Part shown: one piece after another, positions 24,241 through 36,415 of the stretch
Layout of the letters: the number at the start of each line of letters is the position of its first letter
Numbering within the stretch: position 1 is the first letter of the stretch
From: Chloroflexi bacterium bin20
Lineage (GTDB): Bacteria; Chloroflexota; Anaerolineae; Aggregatilineales; Phototrophicaceae
Direction of reading: 5' to 3'
DNA length: 64,000 nucleotides
Assembly (NCBI GenBank): GCA_002238485.1
Contig: MPMG01000003.1
Coordinates: 124,001 to 188,000 of the forward strand
The notes under the pieces: generated by a model
What the model saw: the letters and a program-made list of their open reading frames with translations, nothing else
Databases searched by the model: none
Told to the model about the DNA's origin: nothing
Program-made: the position numbers and the translations under genes

Positions 24241-26040
24241 ATGTCCACAGAAACAATTCATGTGTCGGTAGCCTGGCCCTATGCCAATGGCGACTTGCAT
24301 ATCGGCCACCTGGCTGGCTGCTACCTGCCCGCCGATATCTTCGCTCGCTATCATCGCCTGCGCGGGAATCGGGTGCTGATGGTCAGCGGATCGGACAGCC
24401 ACGGCACGCCGATCACGGTCGAAGCGGACAAGCGCGGCACAACGGCGCGAGCCATATTTGAGCATTATCACGAGCGCTTCTTGCAGACGCAGCGCAAAAT
24501 CGGCGTCAGCTACGACCTGTTCACGCATACCGACACAGAAAACCACCATCGTGTGGCGCAAGACATTTTCACGACGCTGCTGGAGCGCGGTTACCTGTAC
24601 AAAGAACGGCAGACCCTGCTCTATAGCGAAAGCGAAAAGCGCTTTTTGCCCGACCGCTATGTAGAAGGCACCTGCTACATCTGCAAATTTCCCCAAGCGC
24701 GCGGCGACCAATGCGACAATTGCGGCAACCTGATAGACGCGGTGCAGCTGATCGAGCCGCACAGCCGCAACAATCCGGCTGACAAGCTGGTCAAGCGCGA
24801 ATCAGAGCATTACTTCCTCGATCTGGGCAAGTTCGCCGAGCAGATCCTGGACTATCTGAACGAACATGAAGCGCACTGGCGACCCAATGTCAGCCGCTTC
24901 AGCCAGAATTTCGTCAAAGATGGCTTGCGGGGGCGTCCCATCACGCGTGATATCGACTGGGGCGTCCGCGTGCCGCTGCCCGGCTGGGAAGACAAGCGGC
25001 TCTATGTCTGGTTCGACGCCGTCATGGGCTACTTCACCGCCAGCATCGAGTGGGCGCGCAACACGGGCCAGCCCGATGCCTGGAAGCAGTGGTGGTACAA
25101 TCCGCAAGCCAAGATCTACAACTTCATCGGCAAAGACAATATCCCCTTCCACACCATCATCTGGCAAGCCGAGCTGCTGGGCATCGATGGCATCTACAAC
25201 GATGGAGTCGATACGCCGCTGCAACTGCCCTACGATGTGCCCGCCAACGAATTCATGAATATCGAGGGCCAGCAATTCAGCACCTCGCGCAACTGGGCGG
25301 TCTGGCTGCCCGACCTGCTGGAACGCTACCAGGCCGATGCTGTGCGCTTCTATGTCGCACGCACTTTCCCCGAACGCCAGGACAGCGACTTCAGCTGGGA
25401 TGGCTTTTTGGCGCGCGTCAATAACGAGCTGCTGGCGGCTTGGGGCAATCTGGTCAATCGTATGCTGGGTTTCGCCTTCAAGCGCTTTGACGGGGTCGTG
25501 CCTGCCGCCGACAATCTCACGGCAGAAGACGAAGCCATCATCGCTCGCTGCGAAGCCGGCTTGGAGACAGTCGGCGGGCTGATCGCCGATGTACGCCTGA
25601 AAGAAGCGCTGGAAGAGACATTGGGCTTGGCGCGGGCGGTCAATGGCTGGCTCAACGAACGCGAACCCTGGAAGGTCATCAAGCAGGACAGGGCGGATGC
25701 GGCTCGTTCGGTGTATACAGCGCTGCGCTGCATCGACAATCTGAAGATCCTCTTTGCGCCCTTCACGCCTTTTAGCTCGCAGCAGGCGCACGAGATGCTG
25801 GGCTATGATGGGCAGCTATTCGGCGAGCAGCGAATCGAGAACTACAGCGAAGAGACGCGCGATCATCTGGCGCTGATCTATGATGGCGCTGCGGCGATCG
25901 GACGCTGGGAGGCGAGCAAGCTGGAATCGGGGCAAAAGCTGCGCAAACCCAGCCCGCTGTTTACCAAGCTGGACGCGGAGATCGTCGAGCAAGAACGGCA
26001 GTATCTCGGGCAACCGCGGGTCGAGGGTGAGATTGGGTAG
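24241..26040 (+). CDS. metG: Methionyl-tRNA synthetase
   Basis: 599 residues. HIGH signature at 20-23 (LHIGHLAG), zinc-knuckle Cys pairs CYIC and CDNC in the connective peptide (~160-175), the active-site region LYVWFDAVMGY and the KMSKS-equivalent QFSTS at 345-349 (a natural variant in this synthetase group). The C-terminal dimer/tRNA-binding extension is absent. It charges tRNA-Met. ATG 24241 follows AGGAGAAACAAGC. Its last 28 or so codons (KPSPLFTKLDAEIVEQERQ and following) are repeated after hsdR, so the 3' end appears to have been exchanged at an insertion junction. Confidence 0.97.
   Translation: MSTETIHVSVAWPYANGDLHIGHLAGCYLPADIFARYHRLRGNRVLMVSGSDSHGTPITVEADKRGTTARAIFEHYHERFLQTQRKIGVSYDLFTHTDTENHHRVAQDIFTTLLERGYLYKERQTLLYSESEKRFLPDRYVEGTCYICKFPQARGDQCDNCGNLIDAVQLIEPHSRNNPADKLVKRESEHYFLDLGKFAEQILDYLNEHEAHWRPNVSRFSQNFVKDGLRGRPITRDIDWGVRVPLPGWEDKRLYVWFDAVMGYFTASIEWARNTGQPDAWKQWWYNPQAKIYNFIGKDNIPFHTIIWQAELLGIDGIYNDGVDTPLQLPYDVPANEFMNIEGQQFSTSRNWAVWLPDLLERYQADAVRFYVARTFPERQDSDFSWDGFLARVNNELLAAWGNLVNRMLGFAFKRFDGVVPAADNLTAEDEAIIARCEAGLETVGGLIADVRLKEALEETLGLARAVNGWLNEREPWKVIKQDRADAARSVYTALRCIDNLKILFAPFTPFSSQQAHEMLGYDGQLFGEQRIENYSEETRDHLALIYDGAAAIGRWEASKLESGQKLRKPSPLFTKLDAEIVEQERQYLGQPRVEGEIG
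25943..26035 (+). repeat. Direct repeat, left copy (within metG 3' end)
   Basis: 25943-26026 is identical base for base to 31983-32066 (84 bp, offset 6040). Similarity continues to 26035 with two substitutions. It contains the C-terminal codons of metG. With the right copy it brackets the hsdMSR genes. Confidence 0.95.
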
Positions 26041-26112
26041 GGATTGGCCGCGGCGCTTCAAGTACGATCGGAAAGTTTCCCGACCAGCGCGTAAATCCAA
26101 AAGGAATTTCTC

Positions 26113-27643
<1,531 letters not shown>

Positions 27644-27654
<11 letters not shown>

Positions 27655-28876
27655 GTGGCGAGACTGTACGCTTGGAGATGTTGTAACTCTCCAACGTGGT
27701 TTTGATCTGCCAAAGAGTAAACGCCAAGCTGGCGAATTCCCTATAATTGCATCTACAGGAATAGTGGGAACACATGATGAATGTCACGTGCGAGGGCCCG
27801 GAGTTGTTATAGGAAGATCCGGGAGTATCGGCGGCGGCCAGTTCATCAAATCTGATTTTTGGCCATTAAACACCACTCTTTGGGTTAAAGATTTTCACGG
27901 CAATGACAAGTATTATTGCTATCTGTTGCTAAAGTCACTTGACTTAGCTCGTTTCAACGCTGGCAGTGGAGTACCGACCCTAAATCGAAATCACATCCAT
28001 CCATTGCCAGTTTCACTCCCACCCCTCCCCGAACAACGCGCCATCGCCCACATCCTGGGTGCGCTAGACGACAAGATCGAGCTCAACCGGCGCATGAACG
28101 AGACGCTGGAAGCGATAGCCCGCGCCCTCTTCAAATCCTGGTTCGTCGATTTCGACCCCGTCCGCGCCAAGATGGCGGGCCGCGCTACGGGCCTGCCGCC
28201 GCATATCGCCGCGCTCTTTCCGGATCGTCTTGTGACGTCGGGGCTGGGGGAGATTCCGGAAGGGTGGGGGGTGTGTACATTGGGTCAAATGTGTCACAAG
28301 CCTCAGTACGGTTATACAGCTTCGGCCCAAGAAACTTCGGTAGGCCCAAAATTTCTTAGAATTAAGGACATTAATAAATCCGCTTGGATTCGCTGGGAAG
28401 ATGTTCCGTATTGTCAAATCGATGACGATCAGTTAGAAAAATATCAGGTTCAAGCAGGTGATGTCCTCATCGCACGTATGGCCGATCCAGGGCATGGAGT
28501 AGTGATTGAAAAGCATCCCAAAGCTGTATTTGCCTCCTATTTGATACGCTTTCAACCGATTCGTGAAAACTATGTGCGTTACATCCAGTTTTGGATGCGC
28601 TCGAATTCTTATTGGGAACTTGTAAAATCAAGGGGAACTGGAACTACGCGACGCAGCCTGAATGCAAAGGTATTAAGCAAGTTTCCTGTGATACTTCCAT
28701 CAAATGCTGTTTTGGACTTGTTTCAATCGCAAGCAGCAAATTTCCGCGGACGTATTGTTGCCAATACAGAAGAGTCGTTCTCACTTGCCAACCTACGCGA
28801 CGCGTTGCTGCCAAAGCTCATGTCCGGCGAACTGCGGCTGCGGGACGCTGATTCTTTCCTTGAAAGGGCGCCGTGA
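27644..28876 (+). CDS. hsdS: Type I restriction-modification system specificity subunit HsdS
   Basis: 410 residues. It contains two target-recognition domains (~1-125 and ~205-355), each followed by a conserved helical spacer: [20 protein letters not shown] with [20 protein letters not shown] in the centre, and [20 protein letters not shown] at the end. These set the bipartite DNA target. ATG 27644 is preferred over TTG 27638 because AAGGAG (27631-27636) sits 7 bp before it. The recognition-domain DNA is much more AT-rich than hsdM/hsdR (28321-28380 has 22 G/C of 60), as expected for domains exchanged between strains. Confidence 0.93.
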
Positions 28877-31800
28877 CAATTCCCAAGTTGCAAGAGAAAG
28901 ACGTCGAACAGGCTTGCCTGGACTGGCTGAAAAGCCTGGGCTGGCGCATCGCCCACGGACCCGACATCGCGCCTAACGGTCCCTTCGCCGAACGCGGCAG
29001 CTATGACGATGTCCTGCTTGAGCGACGACTGCGCAGCGCCCTCGACCGGCTCAACCCCGATCTGCCCGCCGCCGCCCTGGACGACGCCTATCGCAAGTTG
29101 ACGCGACCCGAAGGCGCGACCCTGGAAGCCCGCAACCGCCATTTTCACCGCCTGCTGGTGGATGGCGTCACGGTGGAATACCGCGCTGAGGACGGCGATA
29201 TCCGCGGCGCGCAGACTCAGGTGATTGATTATGAGGACGCCGCGGCGAATGACTGGCTGGCGGTCAACCAGTTCACGGTGGTCGAGCAGCGAAAGCAACG
29301 CCGCGCGGATGTCCTGCTCTTCGTCAACGGCCTGCCGCTTGGGCTGATTGAACTCAAGAACCCGGTCGACCCAAACGCGACGATTTGGAGCGCCTGGCAG
29401 CAGCTCCAGACCTACAAGTCCGAATTGCCGACGCTCTTCGCCATGAACGCGGCGCTGATCGTTTCGGACGGCTTCGAGGCGCGGGTCGGCACACTGACGG
29501 CCGGGCGCGAATGGGTCAAGGCTTGGCGCCCGCTCACTGGTCAAACATCGGATGAGGGACTGAAGCCTGGTTTGCAAGCGCTGCTGGAAGGCATCTGCGA
29601 GCCGGAAAGCTGGCTGTCGCTGCTGCGCGATTTCATCGTCTTTGAAGACGACGGCGGCGCGCTGGCGAAGAAGATGGCTGGCTACCACCAGGTACACGCG
29701 GTGGAGATGGCGCTGCGCGAGACCCTGCGGGCGGCCGGGCTGCGGGATGTGGAAGCTGGGCAGCCGGCCGGCGGGGCGCTGGGCGATGGCCGCATCGGCG
29801 TCGTCTGGCACACCCAGGGCTCGGGCAAGAGTTTGACGATGGCATTCTACGCCGGGCGCGTCATCCGCGAGCCAGCCATGCGCAATCCGACGCTGGTGGT
29901 GCTGACCGATCGCAACGATCTCGACGACCAGCTCTTCGGCACATTTTCGCGCTGTCGGGATCTGCTCCGTCAGCCGCCGGTTCAGGCTGCAAGTCGGGCG
30001 GATCTGCAGGCAAAGCTGGCGGTGGAAGCGGGCGGTGTGGTCTTCACCACTATTCAGAAATTCTTTCCGGAGCAAAAGAGCGGTCAATACCCCCGTCTTT
30101 CGGAACGCAGCAATATCGTCGTCATCGCTGACGAAGCCCATCGCAGCCAATACGATTTCATCGATGGTTTCGCCCGGCACATGCGCGATGCCTTGCCCAA
30201 TGCCTCCTTCATCGGCTTCACCGGTACGCCGATCGAGAAACAGGACGCCAGCACGCGCGCCGTTTTTGGCGACATCATCAGCGTCTACGACATCCAGCGC
30301 TCGGTCGATGACGGCGCCACTGTCCCCATCTTCTATGAGAGTCGGCTGGCCAAACTCGAGCTCGACGAGGAGGAGCGTCCCAAAATCGATCCCGACTTTG
30401 AAGAAGTTACCGAGGGCGAGGAGTTCGAGCGCAAAGAAAGGTTAAAGACAAAATGGGCGCAGCTGGAGGCGCTGGCTGGCGCGGAAAAACGTCTGAAGCA
30501 AGTCGCGCAGGACATCGTGACGCATTATGAAACGCGGCTGGAAGCCCTTGCGGGCAAGGCGATGATCGTCTGCATGAGCCGCCGCATCTGCGTGGACCTG
30601 TATCGCGAGTTGGTGCGTCTGCGGTCCGCCTGGGAGCGCGATGACGAAATCAAAATCGTGATGACGGGCGGCGCGAGTGATCCGACCGACTGGCAGCGGC
30701 ACATCCGTAGCAAAACGCGGCGCGAGGTTCTGGCAAAACGCTTTCGCGATCCAGCCGATTCATTTCGCGTCGTGCTGGTGCGCGATATGTGGCTCACCGG
30801 CTTTGACGCGCCCAATCTGCACACCATGTATGTCGACAAGCCGATGCGCGGCCACGGCTTGATGCAGGCCATCGCCCGCGTGAATCGGGTTTTCCGGGAC
30901 AAGCCGGGCGGTCTGGTCGTCGATTACTTTGGTCTCGCGCCGGAACTAAAACGCGCGCTGGCGACCTATACCGACAACGACGGCCTTGGCAAGACCACAT
31001 TAAATCAGGACGATGCGGTTGCGGTCATGCTGGAGAAGTATGAAATCTGCTGTGCCTTGTTTCATGGCTTCGACTGGTCTTGCTGGTCGCAGGTGTCCTC
31101 AGATGAACGACTGGCACTGCTGCCGGCCGCGCAGGATCATATTCTGGCGCAGGAGAACGGCAAAGATCGCTGTCTAAAATCCGTGCAAGCGCTTTCCCAG
31201 GCCTTCGCTCTTTCCGTTCCGCATGAGGAGGCGATTCGCATACGCGATGACGTCGGCTTCTTTCAAAGCGTCCGAGCGCGTCTTGCCAAGCCGGCGCCAG
31301 GCAGCGCCAGGTCCGAAGATGAACTGGACCACGCGATACGACAGATCATATCACGCGCGATTGCGCCGGAAGGCGTCGTCGATATATTTGCTGCGGCTGG
31401 TCTGGACAAGCCCGACGTATCTATCCTTTCTGAAGAATTCCTCGCCGAAGTGCGTGGCATGCCGCATCGCAATCTCGCCGTTGAGTTGCTGCAAAAGCTG
31501 TTGAAGGGTGAATTGGCGAATCGACGCCGCAAGAACCTGGTGGAGGCGCGCTCCTTTGCTGAAATGCTGGAACGAACCCTGCTTCGCTACCAGAACCGCG
31601 CCATTGAAGCTGCCCAGGTAATCGAAGAGTTAATTCAGTTGGCCCGGGAGATGCGCGAAGCCGACAGTCGAGGCGAGGAACTGGGAATGACTGATGAAGA
31701 GCTCGCCTTTTACGATGCGCTGGAAACCAACGACAGCGCGGTCAAGGTGCTAGGCGATGAAACATTGCGCGATATTGCGCGTGAATTGGTAGACATTGTC

Positions 31801-31974
31801 CGCAAGAATGTCTCTATCGACTGGACACTGAGAGAGAACGTCCGCGCAAACCTGCGAAGGTTGGTCAAGCGCATATTGCGCGAGTATGGCTATCCACCTG
31901 ACATGCAAGAAAAGGCGACTTTGACTGTGCTCGAGCAAGCGGAGACGCTGTCCGAAGGATGGGCGATGGCTTAA
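28873..31974 (+). CDS. hsdR: Type I restriction enzyme R subunit HsdR
   Basis: 1033 residues, normal length. A PD-(D/E)xK nuclease is seen at D146 (RRADVLL) and E160-L-K162 (LIELKNP); SF2 translocase motifs follow: Walker A TQGSGKS (314-320), DEAH at 420-423, GFTGTPI and [12 protein letters not shown]. The C-terminal ~300 residues are helical and bind the methylase complex. GTG 28873 overlaps the hsdS stop by 4 bp. All catalytic residues are present, so the system appears functional. Confidence 0.96.
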   Translation: MTIPKLQEKDVEQACLDWLKSLGWRIAHGPDIAPNGPFAERGSYDDVLLERRLRSALDRLNPDLPAAALDDAYRKLTRPEGATLEARNRHFHRLLVDGVTVEYRAEDGDIRGAQTQVIDYEDAAANDWLAVNQFTVVEQRKQRRADVLLFVNGLPLGLIELKNPVDPNATIWSAWQQLQTYKSELPTLFAMNAALIVSDGFEARVGTLTAGREWVKAWRPLTGQTSDEGLKPGLQALLEGICEPESWLSLLRDFIVFEDDGGALAKKMAGYHQVHAVEMALRETLRAAGLRDVEAGQPAGGALGDGRIGVVWHTQGSGKSLTMAFYAGRVIREPAMRNPTLVVLTDRNDLDDQLFGTFSRCRDLLRQPPVQAASRADLQAKLAVEAGGVVFTTIQKFFPEQKSGQYPRLSERSNIVVIADEAHRSQYDFIDGFARHMRDALPNASFIGFTGTPIEKQDASTRAVFGDIISVYDIQRSVDDGATVPIFYESRLAKLELDEEERPKIDPDFEEVTEGEEFERKERLKTKWAQLEALAGAEKRLKQVAQDIVTHYETRLEALAGKAMIVCMSRRICVDLYRELVRLRSAWERDDEIKIVMTGGASDPTDWQRHIRSKTRREVLAKRFRDPADSFRVVLVRDMWLTGFDAPNLHTMYVDKPMRGHGLMQAIARVNRVFRDKPGGLVVDYFGLAPELKRALATYTDNDGLGKTTLNQDDAVAVMLEKYEICCALFHGFDWSCWSQVSSDERLALLPAAQDHILAQENGKDRCLKSVQALSQAFALSVPHEEAIRIRDDVGFFQSVRARLAKPAPGSARSEDELDHAIRQIISRAIAPEGVVDIFAAAGLDKPDVSILSEEFLAEVRGMPHRNLAVELLQKLLKGELANRRRKNLVEARSFAEMLERTLLRYQNRAIEAAQVIEELIQLAREMREADSRGEELGMTDEELAFYDALETNDSAVKVLGDETLRDIARELVDIVRKNVSIDWTLRENVRANLRRLVKRILREYGYPPDMQEKATLTVLEQAETLSEGWAMA

Positions 31975-31982
31975 ACGATGCG

Positions 31983-32080
31983 GCAAACCCAGCCCGCTGT
32001 TTACCAAGCTGGACGCGGAGATCGTCGAGCAAGAACGGCAGTATCTCGGGCAACCGCGGGTCGAGGAGGAGATTGCTTGA
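31983..32080 (+). pseudogene. Duplicated 3' fragment of metG (right direct repeat)
   Basis: It encodes the metG C-terminus from KPSPLFTKLDAEIV onward in frame and ends EEEIA then TGA (32078-32080), whereas intact metG ends GEIG. No start codon or upstream metG sequence is present. 84 bp are identical to the left copy. This is probably the end of the resident metG left behind after insertion. Confidence 0.85.
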
Positions 32081-32103
32081 CAACGATCAGTTTTTGATAT
32101 ACA

Positions 32104-32143
32104 CTCATATTGTGTTGACTTCAACAGAATATGAGGCTATACT
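32104..32143 (+). promoter_or_regulatory. Promoter and 32-bp near-palindrome of the DeoR-family gene
   Basis: TTGACT (32115-32120), exactly 17 bp, then TATACT (32138-32143): a strong promoter. 32104-32135 is an almost perfect inverted repeat: CTCATATT (32104-32111) mirrors AATATGAG (32128-32135) and, inside, TGTTGA mirrors TCAACA around a CT centre, with one mismatched pair between the arms. It covers the -35 and spacer, the usual place for an autorepressor site. Confidence 0.7.
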
Positions 32144-32193
32144 TTGAGTTATCGCACATCAACTGGGCAAGAAGCGCTCTTGCGAGGCATCGC

Positions 32194-32952
32194 ATGACAG
32201 GCAGCGAGCGGCGAGCGGTCATCATTCAAGCGCTGGGCGCCCGGGGTCGCGTTTCCGTGTCGGAACTGAGCCAACTCATTCGAGTCTCCGACATGACCAT
32301 CCGCCGTGACTTGGAGGCGCTGGAGCGCGAGGGCTTGCTGCGGCGCATCCATGGCGGTGCAGTCAGCGTAACCTCCCTCAGTTACGAACCGCCCTACATC
32401 CTGCGCAAAGAACAGAACTCGGCGGCAAAGGTCCGCATCGGTCGTAAAGCGGCTTCCCTGCTCAATGAAGGCGAGACCATTATCCTTGATGTTGGCAGCA
32501 CAGCTGTTGAGGTGGCTCGCGCGCTGAAGGGCCGCGTAAACTTGACTGTGCTGACATCAAATCTCAGGGCGGCGGCCATCCTGGCTGATGAACCGGGCAT
32601 CGTGCTCCTGCTCACCGGGGGCAGGGCGCGCGCCGGAGAGCGTTCTCTGGTCGGGCATCTCGCCGTCCGCACTTTTAATGAACTGGTCTTTGATGTCTTC
32701 ATCATGGGCGTAGCCGGCATCCACCCTGACTATGGCGTTACAGACTACAATATGGATGAGGCGCAGGTGAAGCGAACAGCCATCCGCGCTTCGCAGCGCC
32801 GCATCATCACCGCCGACAGTTCGAAGCTGGGTAAAGTCGCTTTCGCAAAGCTCTGCGATCTTGACGACATCGACGTCATTGTCACCGATGATGGCGCGCC
32901 CGACGAACTTGCGAATGTTGAATCTGAAAGCATAGCAACGATCATCGCTTAA
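32194..32952 (+). CDS. DeoR-family transcriptional regulator
   Basis: 252 residues. The N-terminal DeoR winged helix (ALGARGRVSVSELSQLIRVS, DMTIRRDLEALEREGLL, RRIHGGAV) binds DNA; the C-terminal DeoRC sensor domain (ILDVGSTAVEVARAL, TVLTSNLRAA, VFIMGVAGI, ADSSKLGKVAF) binds a phosphorylated sugar. ATG 32194 is chosen because GAGG is 6 bp upstream and longer starts precede the -10. It probably represses its own gene and the sugar genes that follow; the effector is not known. The gap to the next gene is 27 bp. Confidence 0.93.
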   Translation: MTGSERRAVIIQALGARGRVSVSELSQLIRVSDMTIRRDLEALEREGLLRRIHGGAVSVTSLSYEPPYILRKEQNSAAKVRIGRKAASLLNEGETIILDVGSTAVEVARALKGRVNLTVLTSNLRAAAILADEPGIVLLLTGGRARAGERSLVGHLAVRTFNELVFDVFIMGVAGIHPDYGVTDYNMDEAQVKRTAIRASQRRIITADSSKLGKVAFAKLCDLDDIDVIVTDDGAPDELANVESESIATIIA

Positions 32953-32979
32953 TGATTGAGCCTGGCTGGCGAGGTATTG

Positions 32980-33792
32980 ATGTCGTCTTGGCTGCAAGAA
33001 TTATTTAACACTAGCAAACCCATCATCGCCATGTGCCACCTGCGCGCCTTGCCCGGCGACCCCGCCTATGACCATCAGCGCGGCTTGGACTTCATCGTCT
33101 CTTCTGCGCGCAAAGACCTGCTGGCGCTGCAAGAGGGCGGCGTCGATGCCATCATGTTTTCCAACGAAGCCAGCCTGCCCTATCTCACACAGGTCGCACC
33201 CATCACCATTGCCTGCATGTCGCGCGTCATTGCCGAGCTGCGACCCGATATTGATCGCCCTTTCGGCGTCAATGTGCTGTGGGATCCGAGAGCCTCGATT
33301 GATGTAGCCGTTGCCACGGGCGCGAGCTTCGTGCGCGAAGTGTTCAGTGGCGTCTATGCCAGCGACTTCGGCTTGTGGAATCTCAATTGTGGGGAGATCG
33401 TCCGCCATCAGCATGCGGTGGGCGGCGCGCACATCAAGCTGCTCTACAATATCGTGCCCGAGTCGGCGGTCTATCTGGCGGCGCGCAATGTGGTAGATAT
33501 CGCCGTATCGACCGTATTTGTAGCCCAGCCGGCCGCGCTTTGCGTCTCTGGTTTGACAGCCGGCGCAGAAGCCTCGGCCGAGACCTTGCAACTGGTTAAA
33601 GACGCGGTGCCGGGAACGCCGGTTTTTGCCAACACAGGCGTGCATAGCGGCAATCTCGCCGAGACGCTGTCTATCGCGGACGGGACGGTCACAGGCACCG
33701 CTTTCAAGCGTGACGGGCATATCTGGAACGAGGTCGATGTCCAACGTGTGCGCGACTTTATGTGCATTGCCCGAGCCTGCCGTGGAGACTGA
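32980..33792 (+). CDS. BtpA/SgcQ-family protein
   Basis: 270 residues. It matches the BtpA/SgcQ TIM-barrel family: KPIIAMCHLRALPGDP near the start, QEGGVDAIMFSNE, FGVNVLWDPRASI, ATGASFVREVFSGV and VFANTGVHSGN. Cyanobacterial BtpA affects photosystem I, but bacterial SgcQ relatives lie in sugar operons and their reaction is unknown. Here it sits directly between a DeoR regulator and sugar-uptake genes, supporting a role in metabolising a phosphorylated sugar. ATG 32980 follows GAGG. Only four bases separate it from the M29 gene. Confidence 0.88.
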   Translation: MSSWLQELFNTSKPIIAMCHLRALPGDPAYDHQRGLDFIVSSARKDLLALQEGGVDAIMFSNEASLPYLTQVAPITIACMSRVIAELRPDIDRPFGVNVLWDPRASIDVAVATGASFVREVFSGVYASDFGLWNLNCGEIVRHQHAVGGAHIKLLYNIVPESAVYLAARNVVDIAVSTVFVAQPAALCVSGLTAGAEASAETLQLVKDAVPGTPVFANTGVHSGNLAETLSIADGTVTGTAFKRDGHIWNEVDVQRVRDFMCIARACRGD

Positions 33793-33796
33793 AGCA

Positions 33797-34867
33797 ATGG
33801 ACTCACGCTGGCGGCAAGTGGCGGATGTGCTGACGCGCTACTCCACAGGGGTGCAGCCCGGCGAGCGCGTCATGATCGCCATGCACGAAGTCGACAGCTA
33901 CCCCCTGGCGCAGGCAGTGTATGCCGCCTGCATTGAGCGTGGCGCATTCCCCCAAGTGCAGTTTCTTGCCGAGGCGATGCGACAGTCGCTGCTGCGTCAT
34001 GGCAATGCACAGCAGATTGGCTGGATGCCGGCCATCGAGTCCTATGGCATGGAATGGGCGGATGTCTATTTTGGATTGCGCGCTCTGGCTGGCTCGCCCG
34101 CGCCGGGCGACATCCCTGCCGAAGCTATCGCCAGGCACCAGGCTGTTCAGGGACGAGTCTCGGCGCTGCGCTGGCAGAAGACGCGCTGGTGCCTTTTGCG
34201 CGTGCCCACCGAAGCGCTGGCGCGGCAAGCTGGCATCGACCTGGATTCGCTGCGCGAGATGTTCTTTGCCGCCTGCTTGTTGGATTATGAATCGCTCTCG
34301 CAACGTTGGCATGCGCAAGCTCGCAAGCTGCAAGGCTCGCGGATTGTGCGCATCGTCGCGGGGATGGAAACGGACTTGGCCTTCTCGGTGGCAGGGCGGG
34401 AATGGCGCGTCTTTGCTGGCAAGATCAACTTGCCCGATGGCGAAATCTACACCGCGCCGGTCAATGCTACGCTCAATGGGCGCATTCATTTTGAGCAACC
34501 GGCGATTTTCGGCGGGGTGGTCCTGCCCGATATCCGCCTGGAATGGCGCGATGGCCAGCTCGTGCATGCCAGCGCCGCCGCAAACGAAGGCTTTTTGCGT
34601 CGCATCCTGGATACCGATGCTGGCGCCAGTTTGTTGGGGGAATTTGCGTTTGGGCTGAATCCCTGCCTGAATATTTTCTGCCGCGATATACTTTATGATG
34701 AAAAGATAGGCGGCACGCTACACATTGCGCTGGGCAGAGCCTATCCCGAATGCGGCGGAGTCAATGAGAGCAGCATTCATTGGGATCTGGTCAAGGATAT
34801 GCGCGCTGGCGGCACGGTCTTTGTCGATGAGCGACCGGTCTTGATTGACGGCGCGCTGCAAATCTGA
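33797..34867 (+). CDS. M29-family (AmpS/PepS-type) metallo-aminopeptidase homologue
   Basis: 356 residues, shorter than typical ~410. The family's metal-site residues are all present: E216 (LPDGEIYTAP), E282 (LLGEFAFG), H309 (GGTLHIALG), Y316, H328 and D330 (SSIHWDLV), with spacings near those of the Thermus enzyme, so catalysis is likely. The N-terminal domain (QPGERVMIAMHEVDSYPLAQ) is the usual M29 fold. A peptidase in a sugar-transport operon is unexpected; it could remove an amino acid from an aminoacyl-sugar or glycopeptide substrate, but that is speculation. Confidence 0.85.
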   Translation: MDSRWRQVADVLTRYSTGVQPGERVMIAMHEVDSYPLAQAVYAACIERGAFPQVQFLAEAMRQSLLRHGNAQQIGWMPAIESYGMEWADVYFGLRALAGSPAPGDIPAEAIARHQAVQGRVSALRWQKTRWCLLRVPTEALARQAGIDLDSLREMFFAACLLDYESLSQRWHAQARKLQGSRIVRIVAGMETDLAFSVAGREWRVFAGKINLPDGEIYTAPVNATLNGRIHFEQPAIFGGVVLPDIRLEWRDGQLVHASAAANEGFLRRILDTDAGASLLGEFAFGLNPCLNIFCRDILYDEKIGGTLHIALGRAYPECGGVNESSIHWDLVKDMRAGGTVFVDERPVLIDGALQI

Positions 34868-34940
34868 ATGCGAAGGAGGCGATAATCGAGAGATAAGCTA
34901 ACTTGGTCCGATCACCTATAGTTTTCAATAGGAGCAGAAT

Positions 34941-36410
34941 ATGTCCAAGAACAGATTGACCAGGCGCGATTTTTTGCGCATGAGTGGCGTGGCCGGCGCG
35001 GCATTGGCTGGCGCGTCTCCGCTGGGCAACCTGGCAAAGGTGGCCGCCCAATCCGATGCTACCATCAATGTGCTGACCGTTGGCGATCCCTGGGATCTGG
35101 CGCTGCAAAGCGTCGTCGACCAATTCACCGAAGCAACTGGCATCGGCGTCAATATCGAGTCCCTGGGTTACACGGCTTTGCAAGCCCGACTGGTCAACGC
35201 CTTCCTCACCCAGAGCGCCGACGCGGATGTCATCGCTGTCGACCAAATGTGGATCAGCCAATATGCAGACAACGGCTGGATACGCTCGCTGGACGACTTC
35301 ATCGCCATGGATTCGGACGCCAATTTTGACGATTTCCTGCCCGAATGCCTCTATTCGCTGAGCACCTGGCGAAACCATGTCTGGACGTTGCCCATCGCTT
35401 CCTATGCGCAGGGCATTATGTACCGCACCGATCTCTTTGAAGCGGCCGGGCTGGACCCGCTGCCCGCGTCTGTGGCTGATGCCGGCAATTGGACCTGGGC
35501 AGATTATTTTGGCATCCTCGAGCAGATCAACGGCATGGATCTGGATGGCACCAGCATGTATGGCACGACAGTCATTGGCGCGCAGCCGGTGCCAGTCGTA
35601 CACATGTACACGCAGCTTGCCGCCAGTTATGGCACGCGCTGGTTCAGCCAATTCCCCGAAGCGCCCTGGGACTTCTCGCCCACCATCAACAGTGATGCCA
35701 ACACTGCCGCGCTTCACGACTGGCTGCGTCTCTATGCCGCCTCGCCGCCCGAGTCCATCAACTACCTGTGGTTCGATGCCGGCACGCGCTTCTCGCAGGG
35801 CGATATCGGCATGTTCTATCACTGGACGCCCTACTTCTACCTGGTCAACAACGAAGGCTATCTGACCGGCAGTCCATCGCCAGTGGTCGATAAGTTCGAG
35901 ACCGCTGTGCTGCCGACAGTGACCGCTGGCGGCGATCAGGTGGTCAGCCTGGGTGGCTGGTCGCTGGGCATGCCATCTACATCCGCCAATCAGGATGCCG
36001 CCTGGCAATTCATCAAATGGGCGACTGGCTCCGAAGGCCAAAAAGCCATGGGACAGGTCAATGTCAAGGGCCACCAGTTCGCCGATTTCAGCCGCAAGTC
36101 CAACTATGCAGATGCCGACTTGAACGCCCTTTATCCTTTCCTGAGCACGCAGCTGGAGATGATGAAGCTGGGCGATGGCAAGGTTGTGCGTCCGCCCGCG
36201 CCCATCTATACCTCGCTGGAAGGCGTGTATGGCTTGCAGATCAACCAGGCGATGACGGGCGCTGTCACGCCAGAACAGGCGCTTGCCACCACGCAGACGC
36301 TCTTCCAGAATATCTTGAGCGGCAATCAGATGATTCCCTATGGTGTAGAGAGCTTCGACGACACGCTCGACAACACCAAGGCGCTGATCGCCAGCTTGTC
36401 TGGGATGTAG
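34941..36410 (+). CDS. Sugar ABC transporter substrate-binding protein, Tat-exported
   Basis: 489 residues. The N-terminus has a twin-arginine motif (LTRRDFLRMSG, R8-R9) and a hydrophobic stretch ending near AQ; the mature part is a family-1 solute-binding protein (VGDPWDLALQSVVDQFTEAT, SADADVIAVDQMW, YRTDLFEAAGLDP, AAWQFIKWATG). Tat export implies folding in the cytoplasm. It captures an oligo- or monosaccharide for the MalF/MalG-type permeases downstream. ATG 34941 follows AGGAGC. CCTAT (34911-34915) and ATAGG (34924-34928) could form a weak stem overlapping the ribosome site. Confidence 0.92.
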   Translation: MSKNRLTRRDFLRMSGVAGAALAGASPLGNLAKVAAQSDATINVLTVGDPWDLALQSVVDQFTEATGIGVNIESLGYTALQARLVNAFLTQSADADVIAVDQMWISQYADNGWIRSLDDFIAMDSDANFDDFLPECLYSLSTWRNHVWTLPIASYAQGIMYRTDLFEAAGLDPLPASVADAGNWTWADYFGILEQINGMDLDGTSMYGTTVIGAQPVPVVHMYTQLAASYGTRWFSQFPEAPWDFSPTINSDANTAALHDWLRLYAASPPESINYLWFDAGTRFSQGDIGMFYHWTPYFYLVNNEGYLTGSPSPVVDKFETAVLPTVTAGGDQVVSLGGWSLGMPSTSANQDAAWQFIKWATGSEGQKAMGQVNVKGHQFADFSRKSNYADADLNALYPFLSTQLEMMKLGDGKVVRPPAPIYTSLEGVYGLQINQAMTGAVTPEQALATTQTLFQNILSGNQMIPYGVESFDDTLDNTKALIASLSGM

Positions 36411-36415
36411 CGTCC

